DNA of 64,000 bases from an uncultured Roseovarius sp. (GTDB taxonomy: Bacteria > Pseudomonadota > Alphaproteobacteria > Rhodobacterales > Rhodobacteraceae). The position numbers and the translations under genes were made by a program. Of this stretch, positions 9,593 through 17,023 are shown one piece after another. The notes below the pieces were generated by a model. That model saw only the letters and a list, made by a program, of their open reading frames with translations, did not search any database and was not told where the DNA came from. Within the stretch, counting starts at the first letter, position 1, and each line of letters starts with the position of its first letter. Location: positions 112,545 through 176,544 of the forward strand of contig CANMFU010000004.1 in assembly GCA_947497295.1 (NCBI GenBank), in the 5' to 3' direction.

Positions 9593-9800
9593 GCATTTAC
9601 AGGTCTTATTCGATCCAGGTGGCACCGTTTCCTGAAAAAAGCGTATCGCAAGCGAGGAAACGCGCGCGAAATGCCCCAGAAACCTTATACAAAAAAAGCG
9701 GCCTTGTTGCATAAAGCGGCTGCTGACCGGACTTTCCCCTGCCCTAGACACACCTAACCCACGGCCTTTGTGACGGGAATGCGGAGTACAGGATATCCGT

Positions 9801-11010
9801 TCATGATGCGATCCCGTCCTGCGTCAGGACAAAGGTGAATTCGGTCGTCGTACTGCGCTCTGGCCCGGTGCGTGTGGGTTCCGGCACAGATGCGAGTTTC
9901 TGGAATTTTTCACCTTCAAGCGCCTGACAGACGTTCGCCCAGTTACGATCCAGACCACACATGTCATGCAGATCGCCTGCTCGTATCGTCACTGACGGGC
10001 AGGCCAGATTCGCGGGCGGGGTCAATGAAATAGGTGAGGGCAACGCGGCGCGCGCGCTCTGCCCGGCGCATCAGGTTGGTATACTGTTCCGGCAACGGTA
10101 AGGGCTCGTCATCCTGATCAACGATGATGTAACCCGCCTAGTGCAGGCGCGCGGCGGCATCATGCGGCTGGCTCCACCCTCCATTGAACACATTTGCAGG
10201 CTTGTCGAGCAGAAACCCAACGATTGGCTTGGTCGGAAAACGCGTGTCGGCGCGTGGCTTGCTGGATCGCACCCAATACTTGCATGGCTCTCCAAACTTT
10301 GAAAACACATCCGCCGGAGCACCAGATGTTTGGGATTGTTCAAAGGCGTCCATCGCTGCTTCGATCCTGTCGCGCGTAAAGATGGGATCGCTGCTGTTGG
10401 CCCCATTGCGATGAATGCGATACCCCAAAGCCTCCAGCCTGGCGAAGGATTGCGCCTCACCAAAGCCATTGAAGAACTCCGCCGCCGAAAGAGCGCGACC
10501 TTGGGGAAGGTGGCCCAAGGCGGCCGCGACGGTCGCTTGGGCCGGGTAGCGGTGCTCTGCGCCGTCATCGCTCACCCATACCTCGGGGCTGGCAAAGCCG
10601 CCGCGCGCAAGGAACGCTTTCAGCCCAAGCTGGTCGCACTCCTGCATCACAGAATCGACCTCCTTGCGCGTGAGACGGTCCAGCAGAGCTTGGTGCTCTG
10701 TCTTGTTTGGCATAGACTTCTGTTCGGTCAGGAAGGCGTGATAGAGCTTCAACGACTGCTGGAGGCTGGCAAGACCGGTGCGCAGGACGCCATCTATAGG
10801 CACCGGCGACGGATTTGGGCGTTCGGCGCGCTCGTCATCTGCCGTGTAGGTAAAGCGGTTTAGAATGCTGTCACGATCTTCCTGCCCGAATAGCTCGTCG
10901 AGGTCACCGAGCTGCTGCTCAACGCGTTTGGCGCTGCTCACCCGGGAGGAAGCCGTTGCATCCGTCTGTCCTTGCTCTACCCACCACTTCCGGAGCTCAT
11001 CATGTCTCAT
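9801..11010 (-). pseudogene. Decayed gene with an in-frame amber codon and a frameshift
   Basis: From an ATG at 11010 the frame encodes 290 residues (start MRHDELRKWWVEQGQ) and stops at a TAG at 10138-10140. The same frame then continues convincingly as GYIIVDQDDEPLPLPEQY and MRRAERARRVALTYFIDPA before breaking. A neighbouring frame resumes with SVTIRAGDLHDMCGLDRNW through KFQKLASVPEP to FTFVL. The smoothest reading is one ancestral protein of roughly 400 residues, broken by a nonsense mutation and by an indel between about 9985 and 10030. I do not recognise the family. It lies beside the tRNA remnant that marks the left end of the integrated element, on the chromosomal side. Confidence 0.6.
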
Positions 11011-11207
11011 CGCTTTGCCCGTTCATTGTCCTGAACGGTGTTGTTGCGAGGTCAGGAAGCCGAGGGCAAAATCCTTGTGCGTTCATCACCGTCGGGAAAT
11101 CTACGATTGGATAGTGGCGGGAACTGGAGTCGCGCGCAACTGCAAGCTACCCGCCATTGTCCGCGAATCCCCGCTTATACACGCTGGTGTTGTTTTTCTG
11201 GTCTGGT

Positions 11208-11333
11208 GTGGCGTTGATGTAGAGCGGACAAGCAAAAGCCCGACTGATTAGGTCGGGCATTAAGCATTCGATATTGTGTAATTTATTTGTTGCGGGAGTA
11301 GGATTTGAACCTACGACCTTCAGGTTATGAGCC
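11208..11333 (-). repeat. Left attachment-site repeat: 3' half of tRNA-fMet plus its downstream flank
   Basis: Bases 11289-11333 are identical over 45 bp to 63926-63970, inside the complete initiator tRNA, and correspond to the tRNA from the anticodon arm to the acceptor end. After 11333 the sequence diverges, so no functional tRNA can form here. The flank from 11208, including the terminator, also matches the right copy imperfectly from 63845. This is the pattern left when an element integrates into the 3' part of a tRNA gene: the remnant stays on one side and the restored tRNA on the other. Alternatively it is a relic of a second tRNA-fMet gene. Confidence 0.7.
11238..11258 (-). terminator. 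Terminator hairpin downstream of the tRNA remnant
   Basis: GCCCGAC and GTCGGGC form a 7-bp stem. Read on the minus strand it is followed by TTTT, as expected downstream of a leftward tRNA gene. A near-copy follows the complete tRNA at the right end of the window. Confidence 0.7.
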
Positions 11334-11544
11334 GAAATCACCGTGATTCCAATAGCTTTGTGATAACAGTGACTTATGCGATAAGCGTTTGATCTAACGG
11401 ATATATCCACTCCGCAATCCCCCACATTCAAATGCACTCAGCCGGAAAATCAGCTTGAAATACGTAGTCGCAGGTTGATGTGGCGTTGATGTTGCCGGTC
11501 CACTGCCCTGACAAATCATGATCGCAATCGGCCCAAAGCAGGGC

Positions 11545-11784
11545 TTAAAGCTTCGCGCAGAGTAGGTCCGAGACAGCCCACCTCTGGTATGCTTTCCATC
11601 TTTTCAGCAAATATTCACAGGCAGGCTTGAATACAAGGAGTATGCTCACCAAATAGTGATTGCCCGCGGGAATTGGCCCACGGGTTTGGCCGTTGAACTT
11701 GTCAACCTCTTTATGGTGACCTGGCAGCACGATGCCGAACAGCATCGCCGCGACCAGAGCCAGACTGAACGAGACACTGAGCAT
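11545..11784 (-). CDS. Small two-helix membrane protein antisense to the reverse-transcriptase leader
   Basis: From an ATG at 11784 the frame encodes 79 residues. It starts with a strongly hydrophobic segment (MLSVSFSLALVAAMLFGIVL) and has a second hydrophobic stretch, HYLVSILLVFKPACEYLL, near residues 43-60. A perfect GGAGG lies 8 bases before the ATG (11793-11797), and an extended -10 box, TGGTATAAT, lies just upstream (11806-11814), so expression signals are in place. The same frame contains no stop codon upstream through at least 11971, that is across the whole leader of the reverse transcriptase. It could be a normal divergent gene, or the beginning of a frame read from reverse-transcribed copies of the leader. 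No family is recognised. Confidence 0.45.
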   Translation of the reverse strand: MLSVSFSLALVAAMLFGIVLPGHHKEVDKFNGQTRGPIPAGNHYLVSILLVFKPACEYLLKRWKAYQRWAVSDLLCAKL

Positions 11785-11971
11785 AGCTCGGACCTCCACG
11801 GTTACATTATACCACCTCGCGTTTCGAGGCCCGTGTCTGCGAGACGTTCGGAAAAGAGACGCTGAACGTATACGCTGACAGAAGGTGGCGTGCGTTCGGG
11901 GGACGCCCGGCCTTAAAAACCGGAGCCCAGGGTCAGGGCCAGTCCTCCGAACTCTGCGACAAGGAGGATTG
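11650..11971 (+). ncRNA. Structured leader, candidate template RNA of the reverse transcriptase
   Basis: The sequence before the reverse-transcriptase gene is dense in perfect short stems: CGATGC/GCATCG at 11730-11747, CCTCG/CGAGG at 11815-11829, ACGTTC/GAACGT at 11844-11869, GGCGT/ACGCC at 11887-11907, CCGG/CCGG at 11907-11923 and TCCTCC/GGAGGA at 11943-11968. The last stem covers the ribosome site of the enzyme gene. DRT2-type systems carry a noncoding RNA of a few hundred bases at exactly this place, which the enzyme copies. The ends given here are estimates; the 3' limit is set by the gene start and the 5' limit by where stems begin. Confidence 0.5.
11806..11814 (-). promoter_or_regulatory. 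Extended -10 promoter element TGGTATAAT on the minus strand
   Basis: A perfect TATAAT with the TG extension precedes the GGAGG and ATG of the small antisense gene. No convincing -35 hexamer is seen 17 bases upstream. Confidence 0.45.
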
Positions 11972-13267
11972 ATGTCGCTCGATTGGTTTAAGTCCAGAGG
12001 CTACCGTCATTTCGATCTGCCCGTAGGCGAGAAATTCGCCAGCAAGGTAATGGACTCGAACTTCGTGCTTCAGCACTCGTTTCTCCCGCTGCTGCACTAT
12101 ACGAAGTCCGAGAAGCGCTACAAGAAGTGCCCGAAGACTGGGGCGCGGACGATTACCTCAAAGGACCGCCCTATCAAATACGCATCGCATCGGGATGCCT
12201 GCATACTTTCGTTCTACGCCAGCGAGATGAATAAGTTGCTGGACGCGCACTATGAGGCCGCAGATCTGTCCGACAGCGTGCTGGCCTATCGTGCTCTCGG
12301 ACGCGGCAACTACGATTTCTCAGCTGAGGTGCTTGCCTTCGCCAAGAGCCATGCCCCGGTCACAATACTGGCATTCGACGTCAGCAGCTTCTTCGACAAT
12401 CTTGACCACACGCTTCTGAAGCGCCGTTTGAAGTCCGTGCTTGGCGTTCCGTCGCTCCCTAGGCATTGGATGCGCGTGTTTCGAGCAATTACAGCCTTCC
12501 ATTACGTTGATTTGGAAGAACTGAAAGCGAACCCCACCCTCTCCCCCAGACTGAAGAAGAACAGTCGGGACCGGATCGCCAGTGTCGAGGAACTGAAAGC
12601 CAACGGCATCAAGTTCCACCCGAACCCGGAACTGGCAAAAGGGCATCGGCGTGGCATCCCTCAGGGCACCCCCATCAGCGCGGCGGCGTCGAACCTATAC
12701 ATGATTGATTTCGACGCCGCTGCGCACGCTTATTGCGACAGCATCGGCGCGCTGTATCGTAGGTATTCGGATGACATTTTGGTGATCTGCGAACCTGCTC
12801 ACGCGATAGCGGCCGAGGCCAAGATCATGGACCTCATCAAAGCGGAGAAGTTGGAGATTTCGCCGCACAAAACTGAAAAGACCGAGTTCACAGGCACAGG
12901 CGCTGTTCTGTCCGAGAAAGCGGCGCAATACCTCGGCTTCGCGCTTCACGAAGCGGGACCTGCTATTAGGGAAAGCTCTCTTGCACGCCAATGGCGGAAG
13001 ATGCGAAGAGCGATGCGCCGGACCCGTAAGATTGCAGAGCGCAACATCGCATCTGGAAAGTCGACCAAGGCACACACCAAGCGTCTGTATCGCCGATTTA
13101 CCCACCTGAAGGTGCGCGACGACGAAGGTGTTCGGATCGTTCGAAACTTTTCGTCCTATGGACGACGCAGCGCTGCCGCATTTGGTGAAGACGAGAAAAT
13201 CTCCAAGCAAATAAAGCGGTTTGAAAGTGCAGCGCTTCGCGAGATCGAGAAGCTCAAGAAGCTGTGA
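11972..13267 (+). CDS. Defence-associated reverse transcriptase, DRT2 (UG2)-like
   Basis: The 431-residue protein has the reverse-transcriptase palm motifs: motif A FDVSSFFDNLDH (residues 135-146, with D136), motif B GIPQGTPIS (228-236) and motif C YSDD (265-268). There is no maturase X domain, endonuclease or integrase part, so it is not a group II intron or retroelement enzyme. The N-terminus RGYRHFDLP and the blocks RPIKYASHRD and LAYRALGRGNYDFSAE resemble, from memory, the UG2/DRT2 lineage, which protects against phages by copying an adjacent noncoding RNA into repeated cDNA. The C-terminal 100 residues are strongly basic (RKMRRAMRRTRK) and may bind RNA. AAGGAGG at 11961-11967 sets the start. 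Subtype assignment is less sure than the enzyme class. Confidence 0.8.
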   Translation: MSLDWFKSRGYRHFDLPVGEKFASKVMDSNFVLQHSFLPLLHYTKSEKRYKKCPKTGARTITSKDRPIKYASHRDACILSFYASEMNKLLDAHYEAADLSDSVLAYRALGRGNYDFSAEVLAFAKSHAPVTILAFDVSSFFDNLDHTLLKRRLKSVLGVPSLPRHWMRVFRAITAFHYVDLEELKANPTLSPRLKKNSRDRIASVEELKANGIKFHPNPELAKGHRRGIPQGTPISAAASNLYMIDFDAAAHAYCDSIGALYRRYSDDILVICEPAHAIAAEAKIMDLIKAEKLEISPHKTEKTEFTGTGAVLSEKAAQYLGFALHEAGPAIRESSLARQWRKMRRAMRRTRKIAERNIASGKSTKAHTKRLYRRFTHLKVRDDEGVRIVRNFSSYGRRSAAAFGEDEKISKQIKRFESAALREIEKLKKL

Positions 13268-13663
13268 ACCGATTGCGAACCGGACCTTTTTATTGTCGCA
13301 TTGCATTGAAACCAGCCATCTGTTCAAAACGCAGCTAACGACGGCTCCCGGCTGAACCAAAGCCGTTTGCACGGCCACAGCGCCTTTGCTGACTATGCCA
13401 CCAGGGTCGTTTCCGCTTTTCCACAGATTCGTACGTGTGGCCCTCTTGCTCCGAATCGAGCACCCGTGCAGGTTGAACGTGTGGGGAGAGCAGTCCTCAA
13501 CCAAAAGCAAAACAGGTCTATCGGATAAACCATTTCGGCCGTTAGAGGCGCGTTAACGCCCACCAGGTCGTTCCACCCGGACACTTACCCTGCGCCGTCA
13601 AGGCGCGGGCTGCATGCGGTTTGAGCTCAGATCATCCTCGGTTCATTTGAGGAGGTTTCAGCC
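13268..13663. other. Gene-free spacer between the reverse transcriptase and the early phage genes
   Basis: I see no supported gene here. A small GCGCC/GGCGC hairpin lies at 13592-13606, and a purine-rich ribosome site for the next gene lies at the right end. No clear terminator follows the reverse transcriptase. Confidence 0.5.
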
Positions 13664-14263
13664 ATGGCCCTGCCGCCCCGCGTTTTTTTCACCCTTCATG
13701 AAGCCTCAGCCCGCTGGGGCTGCAATATCGCTGACATCGCCGGTTGGGCACATACAGGCAGATTCCGCATCCTGACAGGGATCGCCCCTGTTCGCTGTGG
13801 CGAAGAAATCATTGCAGACATGGTCGTGCTGTCGCCTATGGAACTGCTCCCGCTATTCCGTCGGTGTGGCACCGGCCCTTCTGAAGGCGTCATGCGACGC
13901 ATCCAGCCTCTGGCCCGCCACGACTGGATGCTGATCACGGATCCCCCAGACGGACTGTCCGTTGGGTTGGCTGACATGCTGATCTTGGCTGAGGAGGTTC
14001 ATGCCTTCGAAGAGGAAAACGATATGGTTCGGCGCGTGGCGGCTGGGCCTGGCGCGTCAAAATCCTATGACTGGGAGGGGATGACGGTTGCCTTGATGCT
14101 GCGCATTCACGACCACGGGCTGCCCGCGACCCAAGCCGAGCTGGTCGCCGAGATGCAGGACTGGTTCGCGGATCAGACGGACGGCAAGAAGATGCCCGAC
14201 AGCCGGAGCATTCGGCGGCGGATCACACCGATCTGGAGAGCCCTGCGACGAGAGGACGCGTGA
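13664..14263 (+). CDS. Uncharacterised prophage protein beside the integrase
   Basis: The 199-residue product begins MALPPRVFFTLHEASARWGC, which looks like a winged or MerR-like helix-turn-helix start (HEASARWGCNIADIAGWAHT reads as a recognition helix pair). The C-terminus, LPATQAELVAEMQDWFADQ followed by SIRRRITPIWRALRRE, also looks like a DNA-binding helical region. GAGGAGG lies 8 bases before the ATG. It converges with the integrase gene, the stops being 25 bp apart. I cannot assign a function; a regulatory role in the lysogeny region is a guess from position and from the putative helix-turn-helix. Confidence 0.7.
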   Translation: MALPPRVFFTLHEASARWGCNIADIAGWAHTGRFRILTGIAPVRCGEEIIADMVVLSPMELLPLFRRCGTGPSEGVMRRIQPLARHDWMLITDPPDGLSVGLADMLILAEEVHAFEEENDMVRRVAAGPGASKSYDWEGMTVALMLRIHDHGLPATQAELVAEMQDWFADQTDGKKMPDSRSIRRRITPIWRALRREDA

Positions 14264-14288
14264 TGATCCGGATCCGCGCCGATCCGCG

Positions 14289-15554
14289 TCAGGCCGACTT
14301 TTTGTCGCCGTGATCGTCCGCGTCGTGAACCAGCTTCGGTTTCGGTCGGAAAGCGCTGGCCACGGCATCGACCCCCGCGCGCAGGGGCGACTCCATCAGA
14401 TGCGCATAGCGCAGCGTGGTCTGCGTCTGGCTGTGGCCCAGCAGCTTGCCGATCATTTCCAGTGACGCCCCGCCGCTGACCAGCAAGGAGGCAAATGTGT
14501 GGCGCAGGTCGTGGATGCGCACGTCCTGCAGCGCGCATTGCTTCTGGATCTGCGCCCAGAACCGCCGCACCTCCTGCACCGGCTGGCCGGGCGTATCGCC
14601 GGGGAACAGCCACGGTGTCCCGTTAGGCACCGACAGCTGGCGCTGGCGCACGATGGCGGCGGTCTCGTCCGAGATCGGCACGCGATGCACACGGCGCTGT
14701 TTTGTCATCATCGGTGGTTTCGACCAGCTCAGATGTTCAAGGTTGAACTGTTCGAACCGCGCCTGCCGCACCTCGCCCAGCCGCGCGCCGGTCAGCATGC
14801 ACATGCGGATGATGTCGGCAGCTCGCCGGTCTTCTGCCGCATCCAGTGCGGCGCCGAGGCTGGTGATTTCCTCCTTGGACAGGAACCGCTCGCGGGGCGT
14901 CTCGATGCGGCGATGAAAGCGCTGGGCGGGGTTGTCGGTGCACCAGCCCCATTCCACCGCCAGCGTGAACATCTTGCGCAACACCTCTCCCATCCGGTTG
15001 GCGCGCACCGGCGTTGGCTTCGCGGGCTGCAGCTTTCGCGCCCGGTTGTTGGGTTTGTCCTTGTGCGGACGCGCCCGGCCCTCAGCGATCTTGTTCAGCA
15101 GCTTGTCGACGTCGGTCGAGGTGATTTCCGTCACAAGTTTTCGGCCCCAGACCGGGGCCACCAGCTTGGTCAGAGAGGCGCGCTGGTCGGCGGCATTGCG
15201 TTCTGCCAGCTTTGGCAGGTGCTGGGCGCAGTAGCGCTCGATCAGGTCGTTCACACGCGGCGCTTCGCGCAGCGCCCCGCGCTGGGCCAATGGGTCCGCC
15301 CCGGCATCGATCTCGCGGCGGATTTCCTTGGCCCGCTCGCGTGCCGCTGACACCGGCCATTCCGGCCAGCGCCCGAAGGTCATCCGGCGCTGCCGCCCGG
15401 CGTGGCGATAGTCGATCGTGAAAGCCCGCCCGCCGCCGCGATAGATGCAGGCAGCGAACCCGCGCACGTCTGTGTCGAAGATCTGGTAATCGCGCCCAAC
15501 GATGGGCACGGCCTCGCGGAGTACTTTCTCGGTCAGCTTTGTGCGCTCGGCCAT
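14289..15554 (-). CDS. Tyrosine recombinase (phage integrase)
   Basis: The 421-residue enzyme has an N-terminal arm-binding domain of the DUF4102 type (VPIVGRDYQIFDTDVRGFAA), a core-binding helical domain, and a complete catalytic set: R258 in TGARLGEV, H348 and R351 in HDLRHTFAS, H374 in LLGHSQ and the tyrosine nucleophile Y383 in TLRYAHL. It would integrate and, with an excisionase, excise the element. The gene reads towards the left attachment repeat, which lies 3 kb away with the reverse-transcriptase locus in between. The start at 15554 (MAERTKL) is preferred because the family begins there. The first helix-turn-helix gene on the other side of the hairpin region may be its directionality factor. 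Confidence 0.92.
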   Translation of the reverse strand: MAERTKLTEKVLREAVPIVGRDYQIFDTDVRGFAACIYRGGGRAFTIDYRHAGRQRRMTFGRWPEWPVSAARERAKEIRREIDAGADPLAQRGALREAPRVNDLIERYCAQHLPKLAERNAADQRASLTKLVAPVWGRKLVTEITSTDVDKLLNKIAEGRARPHKDKPNNRARKLQPAKPTPVRANRMGEVLRKMFTLAVEWGWCTDNPAQRFHRRIETPRERFLSKEEITSLGAALDAAEDRRAADIIRMCMLTGARLGEVRQARFEQFNLEHLSWSKPPMMTKQRRVHRVPISDETAAIVRQRQLSVPNGTPWLFPGDTPGQPVQEVRRFWAQIQKQCALQDVRIHDLRHTFASLLVSGGASLEMIGKLLGHSQTQTTLRYAHLMESPLRAGVDAVASAFRPKPKLVHDADDHGDKKSA

Positions 15555-16146
15555 GTGTCCTGTCCTTCTTGCATCCGACATGAGGCGTGGTTTCGCCGTA
15601 CTATCAAGGCAAGCATGAACGGCAGGTGGCGGGGAGGCGCGGGGTGGCGGAAAGGTCGCCCCCTTTGTGCCACCCCTTGTTTTACTGGCGATCCGGCGCT
15701 GGGCAGGGCAGTTGTCGGTCGGAGGCACCGCGATCACAGATCCCTGGCGCGCGCAAAACGATGCCAAAAGACCCGGAATCGATGCACCGGAACACGCCGA
15801 TTTTGTAAATCTCCAACAAATTCAATGGGTGGCAGGGGTGCCGTGCCGGGTGCCACCCCCTCTTTGCCCGCCAATGCCGGTAAACCCTCTGTAAATCCGG
15901 CTGTTCGCGGGTGTTTGCGGCTTTGGCCTGCGTTTCGCATCCCCCACGACCACGGGCCGCGCGGCGCAGCTTCACCCCACCTGACCCGTAAAACTCAAGA
16001 ACACCCAATAAAACAAGGGGTGGCACAAAGGTCGCCGCCTTTCCGCCACCCTACGCCTCGCCGCCACCCCTTCGCCTCTGCGCTCACTGATCTCTGCAAA
16101 CGCCCCCCGACACGACCAGTCACGGGGCCAGAACAGGGAGACACCC
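15555..16146. repeat. Intergenic region with three GGTGGC hairpins and long inverted repeat arms
   Basis: Three strong stems occur: GGGGTGGC/GCCACCCC at 15641-15676, GGGTGGCA/TGCCACCC at 15827-15858, and GGGTGGC/GCCACCC at 16018-16051. The outer two also contain a nested AAAGG/CCTTT stem, and their flanks extend into an imperfect inverted repeat of nearly 50 bp (15642-15689 against 16004-16051). The region separates the leftward integrase from the rightward early genes, where an operator region or replication origin of a prophage is expected. No gene is seen in it. Confidence 0.65.
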
Positions 16147-16404
16147 ATGCCGCATCTCGGATCGATGCCAGAAACGACGGAAAAGCCCCGCAAGCTGCTG
16201 GTCGGCTGGATTAGCCGTCTCGACCTGGCGCTGGAACTCGGCCTGTCGGTCGACACCCTGCGCCGCTGGGAGGCCCAACGCACCGGCCCGCCCTGCGTGC
16301 GCGCCGGGCGCAAGGTCTATTACCGCCGCGCCGCAGTCGAGGACTGGCTGGAGGAGCAGGAGCAGGCCGCCCCGCGCCGCCGCCGTGTCGGAGGGCGCCG
16401 GTGA
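16147..16404 (+). CDS. Helix-turn-helix protein, excisionase-like
   Basis: The 85-residue protein carries a MerR/excisionase-type winged helix: SRLDLALELGLSVDTLRRWE is the helix-turn-helix and PPCVRAGRKVYYRRAAVEDW is the wing with the typical arginine-tyrosine pair. It ends in a basic tail (RRRRVGGRR). Small proteins of this kind select phage promoters or bend DNA for excision. It is the first rightward gene after the hairpin region and overlaps the next gene by ATGA. The true start may be the ATG at residue 7 (MPETTEK). Confidence 0.75.
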   Translation: MPHLGSMPETTEKPRKLLVGWISRLDLALELGLSVDTLRRWEAQRTGPPCVRAGRKVYYRRAAVEDWLEEQEQAAPRRRRVGGRR

Positions 16405-16634
16405 TGCACAAGTCAATTTGGCCCGCAGACCGACTTGCAGAGGCCCGCGCCGTCGTGGCGGACGTGGTCCACCATTCCGACCACCTGATCCGGCTCGCCT
16501 GCGACGTGCTCGTTCAGCATGGCGTGACGGAACAGGAACGCGAGGACGCCCGCATCCTGCTGGTAGTCGTCGATGCACGGCAGCCAACCCGTAACGCCCC
16601 ACAGCGGGATCAAGATGGGAGGGGCGCGCAATGA
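16404..16634 (+). CDS. Small uncharacterised prophage protein
   Basis: This 76-residue protein is mainly helical, with the segments AEARAVVADVVHHSDHLIRL and VTEQEREDARILLVVVDA. It begins at the ATG overlapping the previous stop codon and overlaps the following nuclease gene by 4 bp, so it is translated within the early operon. I recognise no domain. Confidence 0.6.
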   Translation: MHKSIWPADRLAEARAVVADVVHHSDHLIRLACDVLVQHGVTEQEREDARILLVVVDARQPTRNAPQRDQDGRGAQ

Positions 16635-17023
16635 GGCGTCGTGGAACCCCCGAGGCCGATCTGCAGCGTGCGGTGGTACAGGCGTTACGCGTTGCCCTGC
16701 CGCGCACGGCCATCATTCATCACTGCGCCAATGAAGTGACCGAGGCCGGGCCGCGTGGTGTCCGACGTCAGGCGATCCTGGTCGGCATGGGCGTGCACGC
16801 GGGTTTTGCCGACCTGATGGTGCTCTGCGACGGTCGCGTACTGTTTCTGGAACTCAAAGCCCCGAAAGGCCGATTGCGCCCCAACCAGGAGGCGTTTCGC
16901 GATGCCGCGCTGGCGCAGGGCTTTGGCTGGGCGCTGGTCCGCAGTCTCGACGACGCGCTGGGGGCGTTGGCCGATCATGGGTTCACCACCCGTGTCCGTC
17001 CAGCGCGGAGGGTTGCATCATGA
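16631..17023 (+). CDS. VRR-NUC domain nuclease
   Basis: This 130-residue protein has the VRR-NUC fold of phage Holliday-junction-type nucleases. It begins with an N-terminal helix EADLQRAVVQALRVALP. The catalytic strand pair is GVHAGFADLMVLCDGRVLFLE, where the aspartate of FADLMV and the glutamate-x-lysine of LELKAPKG supply the metal site. The closing helix PNQEAFRDAALAQGFGWALV carries the usual glutamine. Such proteins act on branched DNA in phage replication. It overlaps both neighbours by ATGA-type junctions, so the start is secure. Confidence 0.88.
   Translation: MRRRGTPEADLQRAVVQALRVALPRTAIIHHCANEVTEAGPRGVRRQAILVGMGVHAGFADLMVLCDGRVLFLELKAPKGRLRPNQEAFRDAALAQGFGWALVRSLDDALGALADHGFTTRVRPARRVAS

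Noticed and set aside
10330..10863. 177-codon rightward frame in the decayed gene
   Set aside because: It is antisense to a frame that reads smoothly across the amber codon.
11289..11333. Functional second tRNA-fMet
   Set aside because: Only the 3' half is present; after 11333 neither the 5' acceptor strand nor the D-arm can be found.
11885..11971. Upstream extension of the reverse-transcriptase frame
   Set aside because: The extension lies in the structured leader; the ribosome site at 11961-11967 supports the start at 11972.
11972..13267. Retron or group II intron interpretation of the reverse transcriptase
   Set aside because: No msr/msd-type inverted repeat a1/a2 arrangement is recognised, and there is no maturase or endonuclease domain; the protein blocks resemble defence reverse transcriptases.
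15641..16051. CRISPR array
   Set aside because: The repeats are hairpins in inverted orientation without regular spacers. No array was noticed elsewhere in the window.
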